This document shows, one piece after another, positions 14,259-21,767 of a DNA stretch of 55,469 bases. The notes beneath the pieces are model-generated. The model did no database searches, was not told the origin of the DNA, and saw only the letters and a list, made by a program, of their open reading frames with translations. The DNA is taken from IMG/VR virus record IMGVR_UViG_3300050121_000180, positions 1-55,469 of that record; one strand, given 5' to 3'. Numbering within the stretch: position 1 is the stretch's first letter; every line of letters starts with the position of its first letter. This DNA comes from a virus. The position numbers and the translations under genes were made by a program.

Positions 14259-15935
14259 ATGGCAATTATCCCGCGTGACTACCAAGAAACTGCTATTGAA
14301 GCGCCGTTTAAATATTTTGAAAATGGGGGTGTAGGCAATCCTTTAGTATTAGCTCCGCAGGGAACTGGGAAAAGTGTCATAATTGGTGAATTTGTTAGAC
14401 GCGCAATTACTCGTTATCCGGGTACTCGAATTCTTATGCTTACACATGTTAAAGAATTAATTTCACAGAATATGGCAAAACTTTTAGATATTTGGCCTAA
14501 CGCCCCTGTAGGAATTTATTCAGCAGGGCTTGGAGCTAAAGATGCTTTTTATCCTATTACTTACGGCGGAGTAAGCTCGGTTGCTAAATGCAAAAATATT
14601 GCAATCTTTGGTAAAATAGATTTACTGCTTATTGACGAATGCCATTTAGTAAGCCCGAATGATGCAACGGAATATAATCGTGTTATTAAACAATTGAAAA
14701 AATTAAATCCCCATTTAAAAGTAATAGGCTATACGGCAACGGACTTCAGGTTGGGGCATGGTCGCTTAACTGAAAACGACCATTTATTCACGGATGTTGC
14801 GATTAATATGTGTACCTTGGAAGGCTTTAATTGGTTCTTTGACCAAGGGTATTTAGCACGGTTGGTTCCTAAACGAACCAAGATGCAAATTGACAGCTCC
14901 AAGATTCACATGAAGCAAGGTGAGTTCGTAGAAAGCGAAGCTCAAGCTGTAATGGATAAGCATGAAGTAAGTTGGCAAGCAATTCATGAAATGATGGAAG
15001 AAGGGGTTAATCGCAAGTGTTGGTTAGTATTTGCTCAAGGTGTTAACCATACGGAACACGTTTGGCAAATGATGTTGGACTTAGGAATCAATGCAACCTA
15101 CGTGCATTCTAAAATGCCTAAAAAACAACGTGACGCTAACATTGCAGATTTCAAAGCGGGTAAATATTTAGCAATGGTCAACTCAGGAATCTTAACTACT
15201 GGCTTCGACTGTCCACAAATTGACTTGCTTGCCGTATTACGTTTGACGCAATCGCCAGGTCTATGGACACAAATCCTAGGTAGAGCAACTCGTCCTGATT
15301 ATGCTGAAGGGTTTGATTTGTCCACACAATCAGGGCGTTTGGCTGCCATTGCTGCGAGTGATAAACCTAACGCGCTAGTGTTAGACTTTGCTGGAAATAC
15401 TAAACGCCTTGGGCCAATTAACGACCCTGTAATTCCAAAATATAAAGGTGCGGGAGGCGGGGGAGTTGCTCCAGTTAAAGTCTGCGAAGTTTGCATGACA
15501 TACAACCACGCTTCAGTTCGTTATTGCACTCAATGCGGAACGGAATTTATTGCAGCCGTTAAGATTACAAATTATGCAGGAACGGATGAATTAATTGCTA
15601 GTAACGAAGTTAAAGAATTAGAGTCAACAATATTTACAGTTGATAAAGTTACTTATAAAAGGCACAAAGGCCGCAATAGCGCAATAGATAGTTTGAAAGT
15701 TTCCTATTATTGTGGAATCCGTATGTTTAGCGAATACATCTGCCTTGAACATGCTGTAGGAAATTACGCTAATAATAGAGCGCGTAATTGGTGGCGTGAT
15801 GCTACAGGAAAAACAATGAAGCCTCCGCTTACAATTGCTGAAGCTTTAGAACGTCTAAACGAAGTTAGGCAAGCTAGGCGGATTCGTGTATTAGTAAAAG
15901 AAACAAATTCGGAGATTATTAATTATGAATACTAA
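14259..15935 (+). CDS. Superfamily 2 DEAD/DEAH-type helicase with zinc ribbon (558 aa)
   Basis: Domain 1 has Walker A APQGTGKSV (P-loop 34-39), motif II LIDECH (DECH 126-129) and motif III GYTAT. Domain 2 has TTGFDCPQ (motif V) and QILGRATRP (motif VI, 338-346). A C4 zinc ribbon follows at C409, C412, C423, C426 (CEVCMTYNHASVRYCTQC), then a C-terminal domain of about 120 residues. It starts on the base after the nuclease stop. Phage helicases of this UvsW/RadD-like type act in recombination-dependent replication. Confidence 0.88.
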   Translation: MAIIPRDYQETAIEAPFKYFENGGVGNPLVLAPQGTGKSVIIGEFVRRAITRYPGTRILMLTHVKELISQNMAKLLDIWPNAPVGIYSAGLGAKDAFYPITYGGVSSVAKCKNIAIFGKIDLLLIDECHLVSPNDATEYNRVIKQLKKLNPHLKVIGYTATDFRLGHGRLTENDHLFTDVAINMCTLEGFNWFFDQGYLARLVPKRTKMQIDSSKIHMKQGEFVESEAQAVMDKHEVSWQAIHEMMEEGVNRKCWLVFAQGVNHTEHVWQMMLDLGINATYVHSKMPKKQRDANIADFKAGKYLAMVNSGILTTGFDCPQIDLLAVLRLTQSPGLWTQILGRATRPDYAEGFDLSTQSGRLAAIAASDKPNALVLDFAGNTKRLGPINDPVIPKYKGAGGGGVAPVKVCEVCMTYNHASVRYCTQCGTEFIAAVKITNYAGTDELIASNEVKELESTIFTVDKVTYKRHKGRNSAIDSLKVSYYCGIRMFSEYICLEHAVGNYANNRARNWWRDATGKTMKPPLTIAEALERLNEVRQARRIRVLVKETNSEIINYEY

Positions 15936-16146
15936 AGTTAAACGCACTGATCATTGGGCTGAAGTTTGTGCTTCTAAACGTGCATTGTTTGAACGCTGTT
16001 TAGAAGTAGATACTTTTCATAGTTGTATAAACTGTGAAAACTTTGATGTGAAGAACGATGTTTGCAGTTTGGTTGGAACTAGGCCGCCAACAGACGTGAT
16101 AGTGTTTTCATGTGGGAAAGCATGGGTTGGGTTCTTGCCTTTTTAA
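15925..16146 (+). CDS. Small cysteine-rich protein (73 aa)
   Basis: HSCINCENFDVKNDVCSLVG shows C-x2-C-x8-C and a later Cys, suggesting a small metal-binding module. The gene overlaps the helicase end by 11 bases. This kind of cysteine-rich knuckle recurs in the 70-aa protein at 53857-54069 (CKDCAFTSDLC). The function is unknown. Confidence 0.55.
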   Translation: MNTKVKRTDHWAEVCASKRALFERCLEVDTFHSCINCENFDVKNDVCSLVGTRPPTDVIVFSCGKAWVGFLPF

Positions 16147-16165
16147 ATGTCATCAATTAAATTGA

Positions 16166-16210
16166 AAATAAATCAAAAAGGGTTGATTAATATTTGTAAA
16201 TCATTATAAT
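16166..16210 (+). promoter_or_regulatory. Promoter of the repeated family, copy 1
   Basis: The A-rich upstream tract TGAAAATAAATCAAAAAGGG is followed by TTGATT (16183-16188), 16 bases, TATAAT (16205-16210) and the downstream word ATACATCGAGCAAG. The same upstream, core and downstream words recur at 46960, 54903, 26561 and, inverted, at 54837. It drives the three motif-sharing proteins. Confidence 0.8.
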
Positions 16211-16272
16211 GAATACATCGAGCAAGCATTACCGCGAAGCCGATACTCTAACAGCTAAAATGGAGAATTAAA

Positions 16273-16743
16273 ATGACACATACAACTACAGAAGTTAAAA
16301 CTTATACAAACAAATCAAATGCTAAACGTGCAATCAAAGCAGCGGGTGAATATGCTGCTGCCGTATCTAATCAATTTATCACTACAGTTCAAGGTGGTTT
16401 TATTGTAGACTTAAACGAAGTTAGTGAATACGAAAAAAATGCTCGCGCTAACTATGCAGCGCAAGAAGCTCAACGTGCTTTGGAACTTGCAAAAGTAGTT
16501 CAAGCACCAAAAGCAAAACCAGTTAAAGCAGCAAAAGTTTATACTGAAAAGTCACACGAATCTACAATTGTTCGCCCTTGCAAACAAGTTTGGCACATTG
16601 CAGATTCAATGAAAGGTTCAAGCCGCAAAGAAGTTATCGCTGCTTGCGAAGCCGCAGGTATTGCTTTTTATACAGCCCGCACTCAATATCAAGCCTGGAA
16701 AGCTTGCGAAAACGAAATGGCGGCTCGTACTGCGGCTAAATAA
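16273..16743 (+). CDS. Paralogue B of the 'GIN-TA-tQ-W' motif family (156 aa)
   Basis: The N-terminal 90 residues are Ala/Lys-rich. The C-terminal domain (about 100-146) reads PCKQVWHIADSMKGSSRKEV, then AAGIAFYTARTQYQAWKA. This is the best preserved copy of a domain shared with the proteins at 468-731, 16943-17554 and 17649-18152. The ribosome site TGGAGAATTAAA-ATG is nearly identical to that of the next paralogue. It is directly downstream of a strong promoter, so it is likely made early and in quantity. A nucleic-acid-binding role is suggested by charge and size only. Confidence 0.75.
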   Translation: MTHTTTEVKTYTNKSNAKRAIKAAGEYAAAVSNQFITTVQGGFIVDLNEVSEYEKNARANYAAQEAQRALELAKVVQAPKAKPVKAAKVYTEKSHESTIVRPCKQVWHIADSMKGSSRKEVIAACEAAGIAFYTARTQYQAWKACENEMAARTAAK

Positions 16744-16942
16744 TTAATAATAGCGAGCCAAGGCGCTTAGTCCTTGGACTTGAAGGGTCAAGATGCTGAG
16801 ATAAAAACAGCTACGTGAACGAGCTATTTGAACTGGCAAGTATAGCAAGGAACCCTAATACTGAGCGCAGGAGGGAAAAATGCCCGTCCCGTCTTATAGG
16901 ACTTATAAGAGCTAACGGCAAACTTATTTTTGGAGAATTAAA
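16744..16942 (+). other. 199-bp structured intergenic region between paralogues
   Basis: No supported gene. Hairpins: CCAAGG-CGCTTAGT-CCTTGG (16758-16777) and TCTTATA-GGACT-TATAAGA. The 83-codon open frame starting at 16815 has poor composition and overlaps the real start at 16943, so I do not call it. The region could attenuate or stabilise the transcript between copies B and C. Confidence 0.4.
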
Positions 16943-17554
16943 ATGGCTAAAGAAAAACTTGAACCAATCTTGTATATGGTTGTTGATGTTACAACTATTG
17001 AATCAACTAAAATTCGATTCGTTACAAATAACGAACGCGCTTTATTACTGGGTCAAACTTATATGAATGACCATCCAGGCCGCAAGTGTATTGCACCCAT
17101 GGTTGAAGCTCGTAGCTTTTCAAAATTAGATAAGCTTGCATTACAATATTTATTCTGGAATACATTTGCAGAAAAACCAAACGAAGATTATGCGCAACTA
17201 TTGCAGGATTGCTTAACACGTACATTAAAACTTGAAGTTGACACTAGCGAAATTGGTGCTTTGCAAGCCTTAAAGGATTTGTCCACAACAAACAATCCTG
17301 TAACTGTTGACGGGGTGCCAAAAGCTCCCAAAGTTAAAAAAGAACCAACTGCAAATGCTGTTCCGAAAACAACTTCAACATGTGGGTTAGTTTGGGATTT
17401 ATGCGCTAAAGTGTTTAAAGATTCAGGACTTGCGTTGGACGCTAAAGCTTTGCGGGGACTTGTTATGGCTGCTTGCGAAGAAGAAGGCGTTAATAAATCA
17501 ACTGCTGCTGTTCAATGGGGCAAGTGGAAAGCGAGTGTTCAAGTTAGTGCGTAA
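16943..17554 (+). CDS. Paralogue C of the motif family with longer N-terminal domain (203 aa)
   Basis: Residues 1-110 form a separate mixed alpha/beta domain not present in the other copies. Residues 150-200 carry the family domain in a form with a longer inner loop: LVWDLCAKVF ... LRGLVMAACEEEGVNKSTAA, VQWGKWKA. TTTTGGAGAATTAAA-ATG is a strong ribosome site. A 12-bp terminator-like hairpin follows. Confidence 0.72.
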   Translation: MAKEKLEPILYMVVDVTTIESTKIRFVTNNERALLLGQTYMNDHPGRKCIAPMVEARSFSKLDKLALQYLFWNTFAEKPNEDYAQLLQDCLTRTLKLEVDTSEIGALQALKDLSTTNNPVTVDGVPKAPKVKKEPTANAVPKTTSTCGLVWDLCAKVFKDSGLALDAKALRGLVMAACEEEGVNKSTAAVQWGKWKASVQVSA

Positions 17555-17575
17555 TTAAGATAGACAAGCCTCTTC

Positions 17576-17619
17576 AAACACTATAAAGTCTAGGCTAGAT
17601 ACAAAAATTTATAGTGTTT
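17576..17619 (+). terminator. 12-bp hairpin between paralogues C and D
   Basis: AAACACTATAAA and TTTATAGTGTTT form a perfect 12-pair, AT-rich stem with a 20-base loop, followed by AATTTAATTAATTTTTA. It may be a weak terminator or mRNA-stabilising structure. Confidence 0.55.
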
Positions 17620-17648
17620 AATTTAATTAATTTTTATGGAGATTTATA

Positions 17649-18152
17649 ATGTCAGACGATAAAGAAATAAAACCTGCTAAAGCCGAAAAACCAGCAAAAG
17701 AACCAAAACCTGTTATTACTAAAATTGAAGCAAACGGTATCATCCGTCCAAACGAAGGTACTGCAACGGGTAATGTTTGGGCAATTGCTGACCGCATTTC
17801 AGGTGAGAAAAAAGCTCCAGCTGAACGTGGCGAAGTTGTTAAGCAATGCGTTAGCGAAGGTATTAACGAATCAACTGCTGCAACTCAGTACGGTCGCTGG
17901 AGAAAATTCTTTGGTGTTGTAACAGTTAAGAAAATCAAATTGAGCGACGAAGAAAAAGCTGCTGAACGCGCTGCGAATAAAGCCGCAAAAGCTGCTGAAA
18001 AAGAAGCGGCTGCCAAAGTAAAAGCAGACGAAAAGGCTGCAAAAGCTGCGACTGAAGCTGCGACTAAAGCTGCTGAAAAAGCTGCTGCTGAAAAAGCTAA
18101 GGCTGAAGTTGTTGCTGCTTCTGTTGTTGCTGGCGAACCACAAACTGCATAA
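17649..18152 (+). CDS. Paralogue D of the motif family with Ala/Lys/Glu coiled-coil tail (167 aa)
   Basis: The family domain is central (residues 40-87: TGNVWAIADRISGEKKAPAE, then EGINESTAATQYGRWRKF). It is followed by a tail of about 65 residues almost wholly Ala, Lys and Glu, predicted as one long helix, similar in composition to histone-like tails. A Lys/Pro-rich segment precedes the domain. This suggests a DNA- or RNA-associated protein, but no function is known. A very strong terminator follows. Confidence 0.75.
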   Translation: MSDDKEIKPAKAEKPAKEPKPVITKIEANGIIRPNEGTATGNVWAIADRISGEKKAPAERGEVVKQCVSEGINESTAATQYGRWRKFFGVVTVKKIKLSDEEKAAERAANKAAKAAEKEAAAKVKADEKAAKAATEAATKAAEKAAAEKAKAEVVAASVVAGEPQTA

Positions 18153-18193
18153 AAACTTAGCAATAAACCTTTCTAGCTGTTAGGTTGAAAGCG

Positions 18194-18230
18194 AAATGCC
18201 CCCTTTATCGATATTGGGGGCATTTTTATT
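18194..18230 (+). terminator. Strong rho-independent terminator
   Basis: AAATGCCCCC (18194-18203) pairs with GGGGGCATTT (18216-18225) and is followed by TTATTTAT. It separates the motif-family operon from the DNA-modification operon. Confidence 0.92.
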
Positions 18231-18247
18231 TATGTTCTAACTTTCAT

Positions 18248-18276
18248 TTGCTGTAACTTGCAATCTATCCTATAAT
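18248..18276 (+). promoter_or_regulatory. Promoter of the 7-deazaguanine operon
   Basis: TTGCTG (18248-18253), a 17-base spacer and a perfect TATAAT (18271-18276), 21 bases before the first possible queE start. I looked for a preQ1 riboswitch in this leader and saw none. Confidence 0.75.
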
Positions 18277-18296
18277 TACTACTCATTAACAAAAGG

Positions 18297-19016
18297 ATGA
18301 AACCCTTGAAAAACAACCAACCCGCCGAGAAGCCTTCGCTTCTTCATTCCGGCGAACTCGAAATTAACTCTATCTTTTATACAATTCAAGGCGAAGGACC
18401 TTTTGCAGGTCGACGAGCTTTGTTTATTAGACTCGCTGGCTGCAACCTTCAATGTTCAGGTTGTGACACTGAATACTCTAATCGAACCTTTATGAATCTT
18501 GGTGTAATCCATCGTAAGTTTACGCAAGCATATAAAAACCAAAAAATAGTTCAGAACCCTTACACAGATTCAAAAATGTTAGTGGTCATCACTGGGGGCG
18601 AGCCGTTCCGCCAAAATATTGCGCCGCTTATTGAAATGTTATTGGACGAGGATTGCGATGTTCAAATTGAAACAAACGGAACATTGTACCAAGAACTCCC
18701 GTTTCATAATATTACAATTGTTTGCAGCCCAAAAACGGGCCGTATTAATGAAAAACTTTATCCGCACATTGACGCGTTCAAATACGTAATTACAGCGGGG
18801 CAAGTTGATAAGGATGGTTTACCTCTAAGCGTTCTAGGGCATCCTGTTAAAAATGCGGTTGCAAAACCACGTCCAGGTTCTAAGATTTATGTTCAAGCTG
18901 CTGACGAACAGGACATCAAGTTAAACAAAGCGAACTTGATGCAAACGATTGAAAGTGTAAAGACTTTTGAATATACTTTGTGTGTACAACTTCATAAAAT
19001 TGCGGGTTTAGATTAA
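18297..19016 (+). CDS. queE: QueE, 7-carboxy-7-deazaguanine synthase (radical SAM, 239 aa)
   Basis: The radical-SAM cluster is CNLQCSGC (C49, C53, C56) after IQGEGPFAGRRALFIRLAG, the hallmark substrate-binding start of QueE; the SAM-binding GGEP is at 100-103. QueE converts carboxytetrahydropterin to CDG, the third step of preQ0 synthesis. The ATG at 18297 lies within the AAAAGGATGA ribosome site itself, so the true start may be TTG at 18306, nine bases on and correctly spaced from AGGA. It is followed by queC after 11 bases. Confidence 0.92.
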   Translation: MKPLKNNQPAEKPSLLHSGELEINSIFYTIQGEGPFAGRRALFIRLAGCNLQCSGCDTEYSNRTFMNLGVIHRKFTQAYKNQKIVQNPYTDSKMLVVITGGEPFRQNIAPLIEMLLDEDCDVQIETNGTLYQELPFHNITIVCSPKTGRINEKLYPHIDAFKYVITAGQVDKDGLPLSVLGHPVKNAVAKPRPGSKIYVQAADEQDIKLNKANLMQTIESVKTFEYTLCVQLHKIAGLD

Positions 19017-19027
19017 GGGGATTTAAA

Positions 19028-19810
19028 ATGGAAGAAAGAAATAAAACTAAGGTTCTAGTTGTGGCTTCAGGCGGCCAAGACTCAACCACTTGTCTTTTTT
19101 GGGCAAAACAACGTTTCGACGAAGTCTTTGCTGTAACTTATAATTATGGTCAACGTCATGTAATTGAGATAGAAGCTGCAAAAGAAGTTGCTATTCTTGC
19201 AGGCGTTAGAAAACATTTTATCGTAAATGTTGGCCCTATTCTTGTGGGTAGCTCGCCTTTAGTAAGTTCAAACAATTTGGAGCAGTACAAAGACATGCAC
19301 TCACTGCCGGGCGGGCTAGAGAAAACGTTTGTTCCAGGCCGTAATTTGCTGTTCCTAACGTTAGCTGCAAACTTAGCTTACACGCTAGGAATAACGGATG
19401 TTGTAACGGGCGTATGTGAAGAAGATTCTGGCGGGTATCCTGATTGCCGTCAAGCATTTATTGATTCAGCACAAAAAGCAATTATTGAAGGTTTTTCGTA
19501 TAACAGCGAAGATGATTTTACAAAGTTTAAAATTCATACACCTTTGATGTATCTAACAAAAGCTCAAACTGTTGAACTCGCTGTTGAACTAGGTCAAGAC
19601 TGCTGGGACGCATTAGCCCACACTCACACCTCATATGACGGTAAATATCCGCCTACTGGAAACGACCATGCAACTTTGCTTCGCGCCAAAGGGTTCTTTG
19701 AAGCAGGTCGTCCAGACCCGTTAGTCCTTCGCGCTGTAATGGAAGGATTGATGGAATTGCCTGAAACAGATAATTATAAACCTGCTCCAGCACCTTTTCA
19801 GCTGTATTAA
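19028..19810 (+). CDS. queC: QueC-like ATP-dependent synthetase lacking the zinc cysteines (260 aa)
   Basis: The PP-loop SGGQDS (14-19), VTYNYGQRH, VPGRNLLFL (102-110) and EEDSGGYPDCR identify QueC, which normally turns CDG into ADG and then preQ0 using ATP and ammonia. The C-terminal zinc site of the family (C-x7/8-C-x2-C-x2-C before RxxGF) aligns without gaps here, but the four cysteines are S202, T210, D213 and T216. Fold and active loop are otherwise intact. The enzyme could be active without zinc, or could act differently, for example stopping at the amide ADG. Confidence 0.88.
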   Translation: MEERNKTKVLVVASGGQDSTTCLFWAKQRFDEVFAVTYNYGQRHVIEIEAAKEVAILAGVRKHFIVNVGPILVGSSPLVSSNNLEQYKDMHSLPGGLEKTFVPGRNLLFLTLAANLAYTLGITDVVTGVCEEDSGGYPDCRQAFIDSAQKAIIEGFSYNSEDDFTKFKIHTPLMYLTKAQTVELAVELGQDCWDALAHTHTSYDGKYPPTGNDHATLLRAKGFFEAGRPDPLVLRAVMEGLMELPETDNYKPAPAPFQLY

Positions 19811-19815
19811 AGAAT

Positions 19816-19844
19816 TTGCTTTTTCTTATTTATATGTTTATACT
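19816..19844 (+). promoter_or_regulatory. Internal promoter before the HNH gene
   Basis: TTGCTT (19816-19821), 17 bases, TATACT (19839-19844). Its -10 element overlaps the left arm of the hairpin at 19828-19879, so RNA starting here (about 19851) lacks that arm. Confidence 0.65.
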
Positions 19845-19879
19845 TACACGGTACAACGTGAAAAGGTAAACATATAAAT
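19828..19879 (+). promoter_or_regulatory. Hairpin that can sequester the HNH gene start
   Basis: ATTTATATGTTTA (19828-19840) is perfectly complementary to TAAACATATAAAT (19867-19879), whose last two bases are the AT of the HNH start codon. An inner CACG/CGTG pair extends the structure, and the AAAAGG ribosome site lies next to the right arm. Read-through RNA from queC would fold the start away. Confidence 0.75.
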
Positions 19880-20405
19880 GGCAACTTTATTATTTCGGGA
19901 TTTAATTGATGTAGCTCCTGCTCCTATTCGTGATTATGAATTTAAAGATATACGAATTAAAAATAATTTATTTCGTATATATACGGATGGGGCAGTTTGG
20001 GATATTTCGTATTCGAGATGGCGTGAACCTGACATTGATAAGGACGGGTATAGAATCCACCATCTTGGAAGTAAAACTGTTAAATTACATAGACTAATAT
20101 TAATGGTTTATAGTCGACCACCTAGGCAAAGTGAACAAGGTAGACATCTAGATGGGGACCCTTCTAACAATGATAAGTCAAATTTAGAATGGGGAACAGG
20201 AAAACAAAATTGGATAGACAGACGTTTGCACGGCAGGGAAAGTGCTGAATGGCGAAGGCTCCTTACTAACGAGCAAGCTTTAGCAATCTATAACGATCCT
20301 CGACCTGAAAACGATATTGCAAAAGCATATGATATTTCACGAAATAGTATTATGGCAATTAAAGAAAAATTAACATATAAGGATATTCATAATGAAACCC
20401 TCTAA
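19878..20405 (+). CDS. HNH homing-type endonuclease 1 (175 aa)
   Basis: The central part has the HNH_3-type pattern: KTVKLHRLILMVYSRPP, then GRHLDGDPSNNDKSNLEWGT, where H-x-D-G-D and N-x-x-x-N-L-x-W-G-T are the metal-binding and core residues. The C-terminal part has a helix-turn-helix for site recognition (NDIAKAYDISRNSIMAIKEK). It is inserted between queC and queD, has its own promoter and hairpin, and overlaps queD by 14 bases. It is a selfish mobile gene, probably not part of the modification chemistry. Confidence 0.85.
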   Translation: MATLLFRDLIDVAPAPIRDYEFKDIRIKNNLFRIYTDGAVWDISYSRWREPDIDKDGYRIHHLGSKTVKLHRLILMVYSRPPRQSEQGRHLDGDPSNNDKSNLEWGTGKQNWIDRRLHGRESAEWRRLLTNEQALAIYNDPRPENDIAKAYDISRNSIMAIKEKLTYKDIHNETL

Positions 20406-20832
20406 TAAAATAACAGCGGACAGGTATCATGACTTTTCATACGGGCATCGTGTATATCAACATGAGTCATCTTGTTCACATTTGCACGGTCACAACGGGA
20501 GAGTTCACTTTACAATTACAGCCCCAGCATTGGACACAATTGGGCGAGTTTTGGACTTTTCCGTTATCAAAAGTTTATTATGCTCGTTCTTAGAAGATGA
20601 ATGGGACCACAAATTTTTGGTTTGGGAAAAAGACCCTTGGGCTCCAATTTTAAAAGAGCTTGACCCTGAAGGAACAGTAATTGTTACTTTCAATCCAACC
20701 GCTGAACAACTCGCGCAATACCTTGTTGAAGTTGTTGGCCCGAAAAGATTAGTTGGAACCGGAGCTGTTTTAATAAGTGCAAGATTTGAAGAAACTCGCA
20801 AATGTGCCGCATCATTCATTAAAGGGGAATAA
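20392..20832 (+). CDS. queD: QueD, 6-carboxytetrahydropterin synthase (146 aa)
   Basis: Zinc ligands H19, H32 and H34 lie in FSYGHRVYQHESSC and HLHGHNGRVH, with the catalytic cysteine at C28. WDHKFL carries the second catalytic His/Asp pair, and a glutamate in RFEETRKCAASF is the substrate anchor. It converts 7,8-dihydroneopterin triphosphate into CPH4, the second step of preQ0 synthesis. AAGGATATTCATA-ATG gives a fair ribosome site inside the HNH gene. It is followed immediately by the GTP cyclohydrolase fusion. Confidence 0.92.
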   Translation: MKPSNKITADRYHDFSYGHRVYQHESSCSHLHGHNGRVHFTITAPALDTIGRVLDFSVIKSLLCSFLEDEWDHKFLVWEKDPWAPILKELDPEGTVIVTFNPTAEQLAQYLVEVVGPKRLVGTGAVLISARFEETRKCAASFIKGE

Positions 20833-20833
20833 A

Positions 20834-21766
20834 GTGAGCAATAAGTTACATCTAACAAATTTCAATATTAATCAATTGGCAGTATTGCTCAACGAACATA
20901 TTTTATCTTTACACTTGAGCCAGCCTGGTAAATTTGGGCTTAACATTTATGCAGTTCCACGCGGGGGAATTCCGGCAGCCTACGCGCTAAAAGCAGTTAA
21001 CCAAGATTATTATCATATTGTGGACGACCCTAAACAAGCGGATATTGCAGTTGACGATATTATTGATAGTGGTGAAACTGCGAAACGCATGATGTCCGAG
21101 CACTTACTTCCAACTTATGCACTGATTGATAAGGCTGGGGTTAGCGGAGCTGTATTTACATTGGGCGATATTACAAAATGGATTGTTTGGCCATGGGAAA
21201 CGTCTAACGAACAAACAGAAGGCGTTGAAGCAAACGTTACTCGCATCCTTCAGTATATTGGGGAAGATGCTGGGCGCGAAGGTTTGTTGGAAACGCCAAG
21301 ACGTTTTAACAAAGCTCTAGGGCAATGGTTTAGCGGTTATGGTAAAGACCCAAAAGACATTTTAAAAGTGTTTGAGGATGGGGCTGAAAGCTATGACCAA
21401 ATGGTTATTGTTAAAGATATCCCAATTTACTCAAAATGCGAACATCATATTGCTGATATCTTCGGTACTGCTACAATCGCCTACATTCCGAACGGTAAAA
21501 TAGTTGGCCTTAGTAAGTTGTCACGTCTTGCGGATATTTTTGCTAGACGTTTACAAGTGCAAGAGCGTTTAACCCAGCAAATCGCGGATGCCCTTGAAGA
21601 ACATTTAGCGCCTAAAGGCGTAGGTGTTTTGATTAAAGCTAGGCACATGTGCATGGAATCACGTGGTCTATGCCAACAAGGACATTATACTATTACATGC
21701 GCTTTGCACGGAGTTTTGAAAAATGATGTTGCAGCTCGTGCTGAGTTTATGGCTTTGGCAAAATAA
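20834..21766 (+). CDS. Fusion: Gpt-like purine phosphoribosyltransferase + GTP cyclohydrolase I (310 aa)
   Basis: Domain 1 (residues 1-125) has YAVPRGGIPAA (RGG 43-45), the PRPP loop VDDIIDSGET (73-82) and KWIVWPWET (115-123), which matches the base-binding tail of xanthine-guanine phosphoribosyltransferase (Gpt, 'WIEQPWD'). Domain 2 (130-310) is a complete FolE: GREGLLETPRRF, SKCEHHIADIFG (C202, H205), VGLSKLSRL, QVQERLTQQI, HMCMESRG (C273). GTG at 20834 with AAAGGGG upstream is the chosen start; an ATG at 20777 would overlap queD by 56 bases. FolE supplies dihydroneopterin triphosphate, the first step; the fused salvage domain is unusual. Confidence 0.88.
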   Translation: MSNKLHLTNFNINQLAVLLNEHILSLHLSQPGKFGLNIYAVPRGGIPAAYALKAVNQDYYHIVDDPKQADIAVDDIIDSGETAKRMMSEHLLPTYALIDKAGVSGAVFTLGDITKWIVWPWETSNEQTEGVEANVTRILQYIGEDAGREGLLETPRRFNKALGQWFSGYGKDPKDILKVFEDGAESYDQMVIVKDIPIYSKCEHHIADIFGTATIAYIPNGKIVGLSKLSRLADIFARRLQVQERLTQQIADALEEHLAPKGVGVLIKARHMCMESRGLCQQGHYTITCALHGVLKNDVAARAEFMALAK

Positions 21767-21767
21767 G

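Noticed and set aside
16815-17066. 83-codon plus-strand open frame before paralogue C
   Set aside because: It overlaps the well-supported start at 16943 by 124 bases in another frame, and its later half is a shadow of that gene.
17871-18163. Two minus-strand open frames of about 90 codons opposite paralogue D
   Set aside because: They are Ser/Phe- or Ala-rich shadows of the GCT/AAA-rich coiled-coil tail; no start signals.
18231-18296. preQ1 riboswitch before queE
   Set aside because: The leader is about 20 bases after the promoter, with no C-rich pseudoknot core or the A-rich tail typical of preQ1 aptamers.
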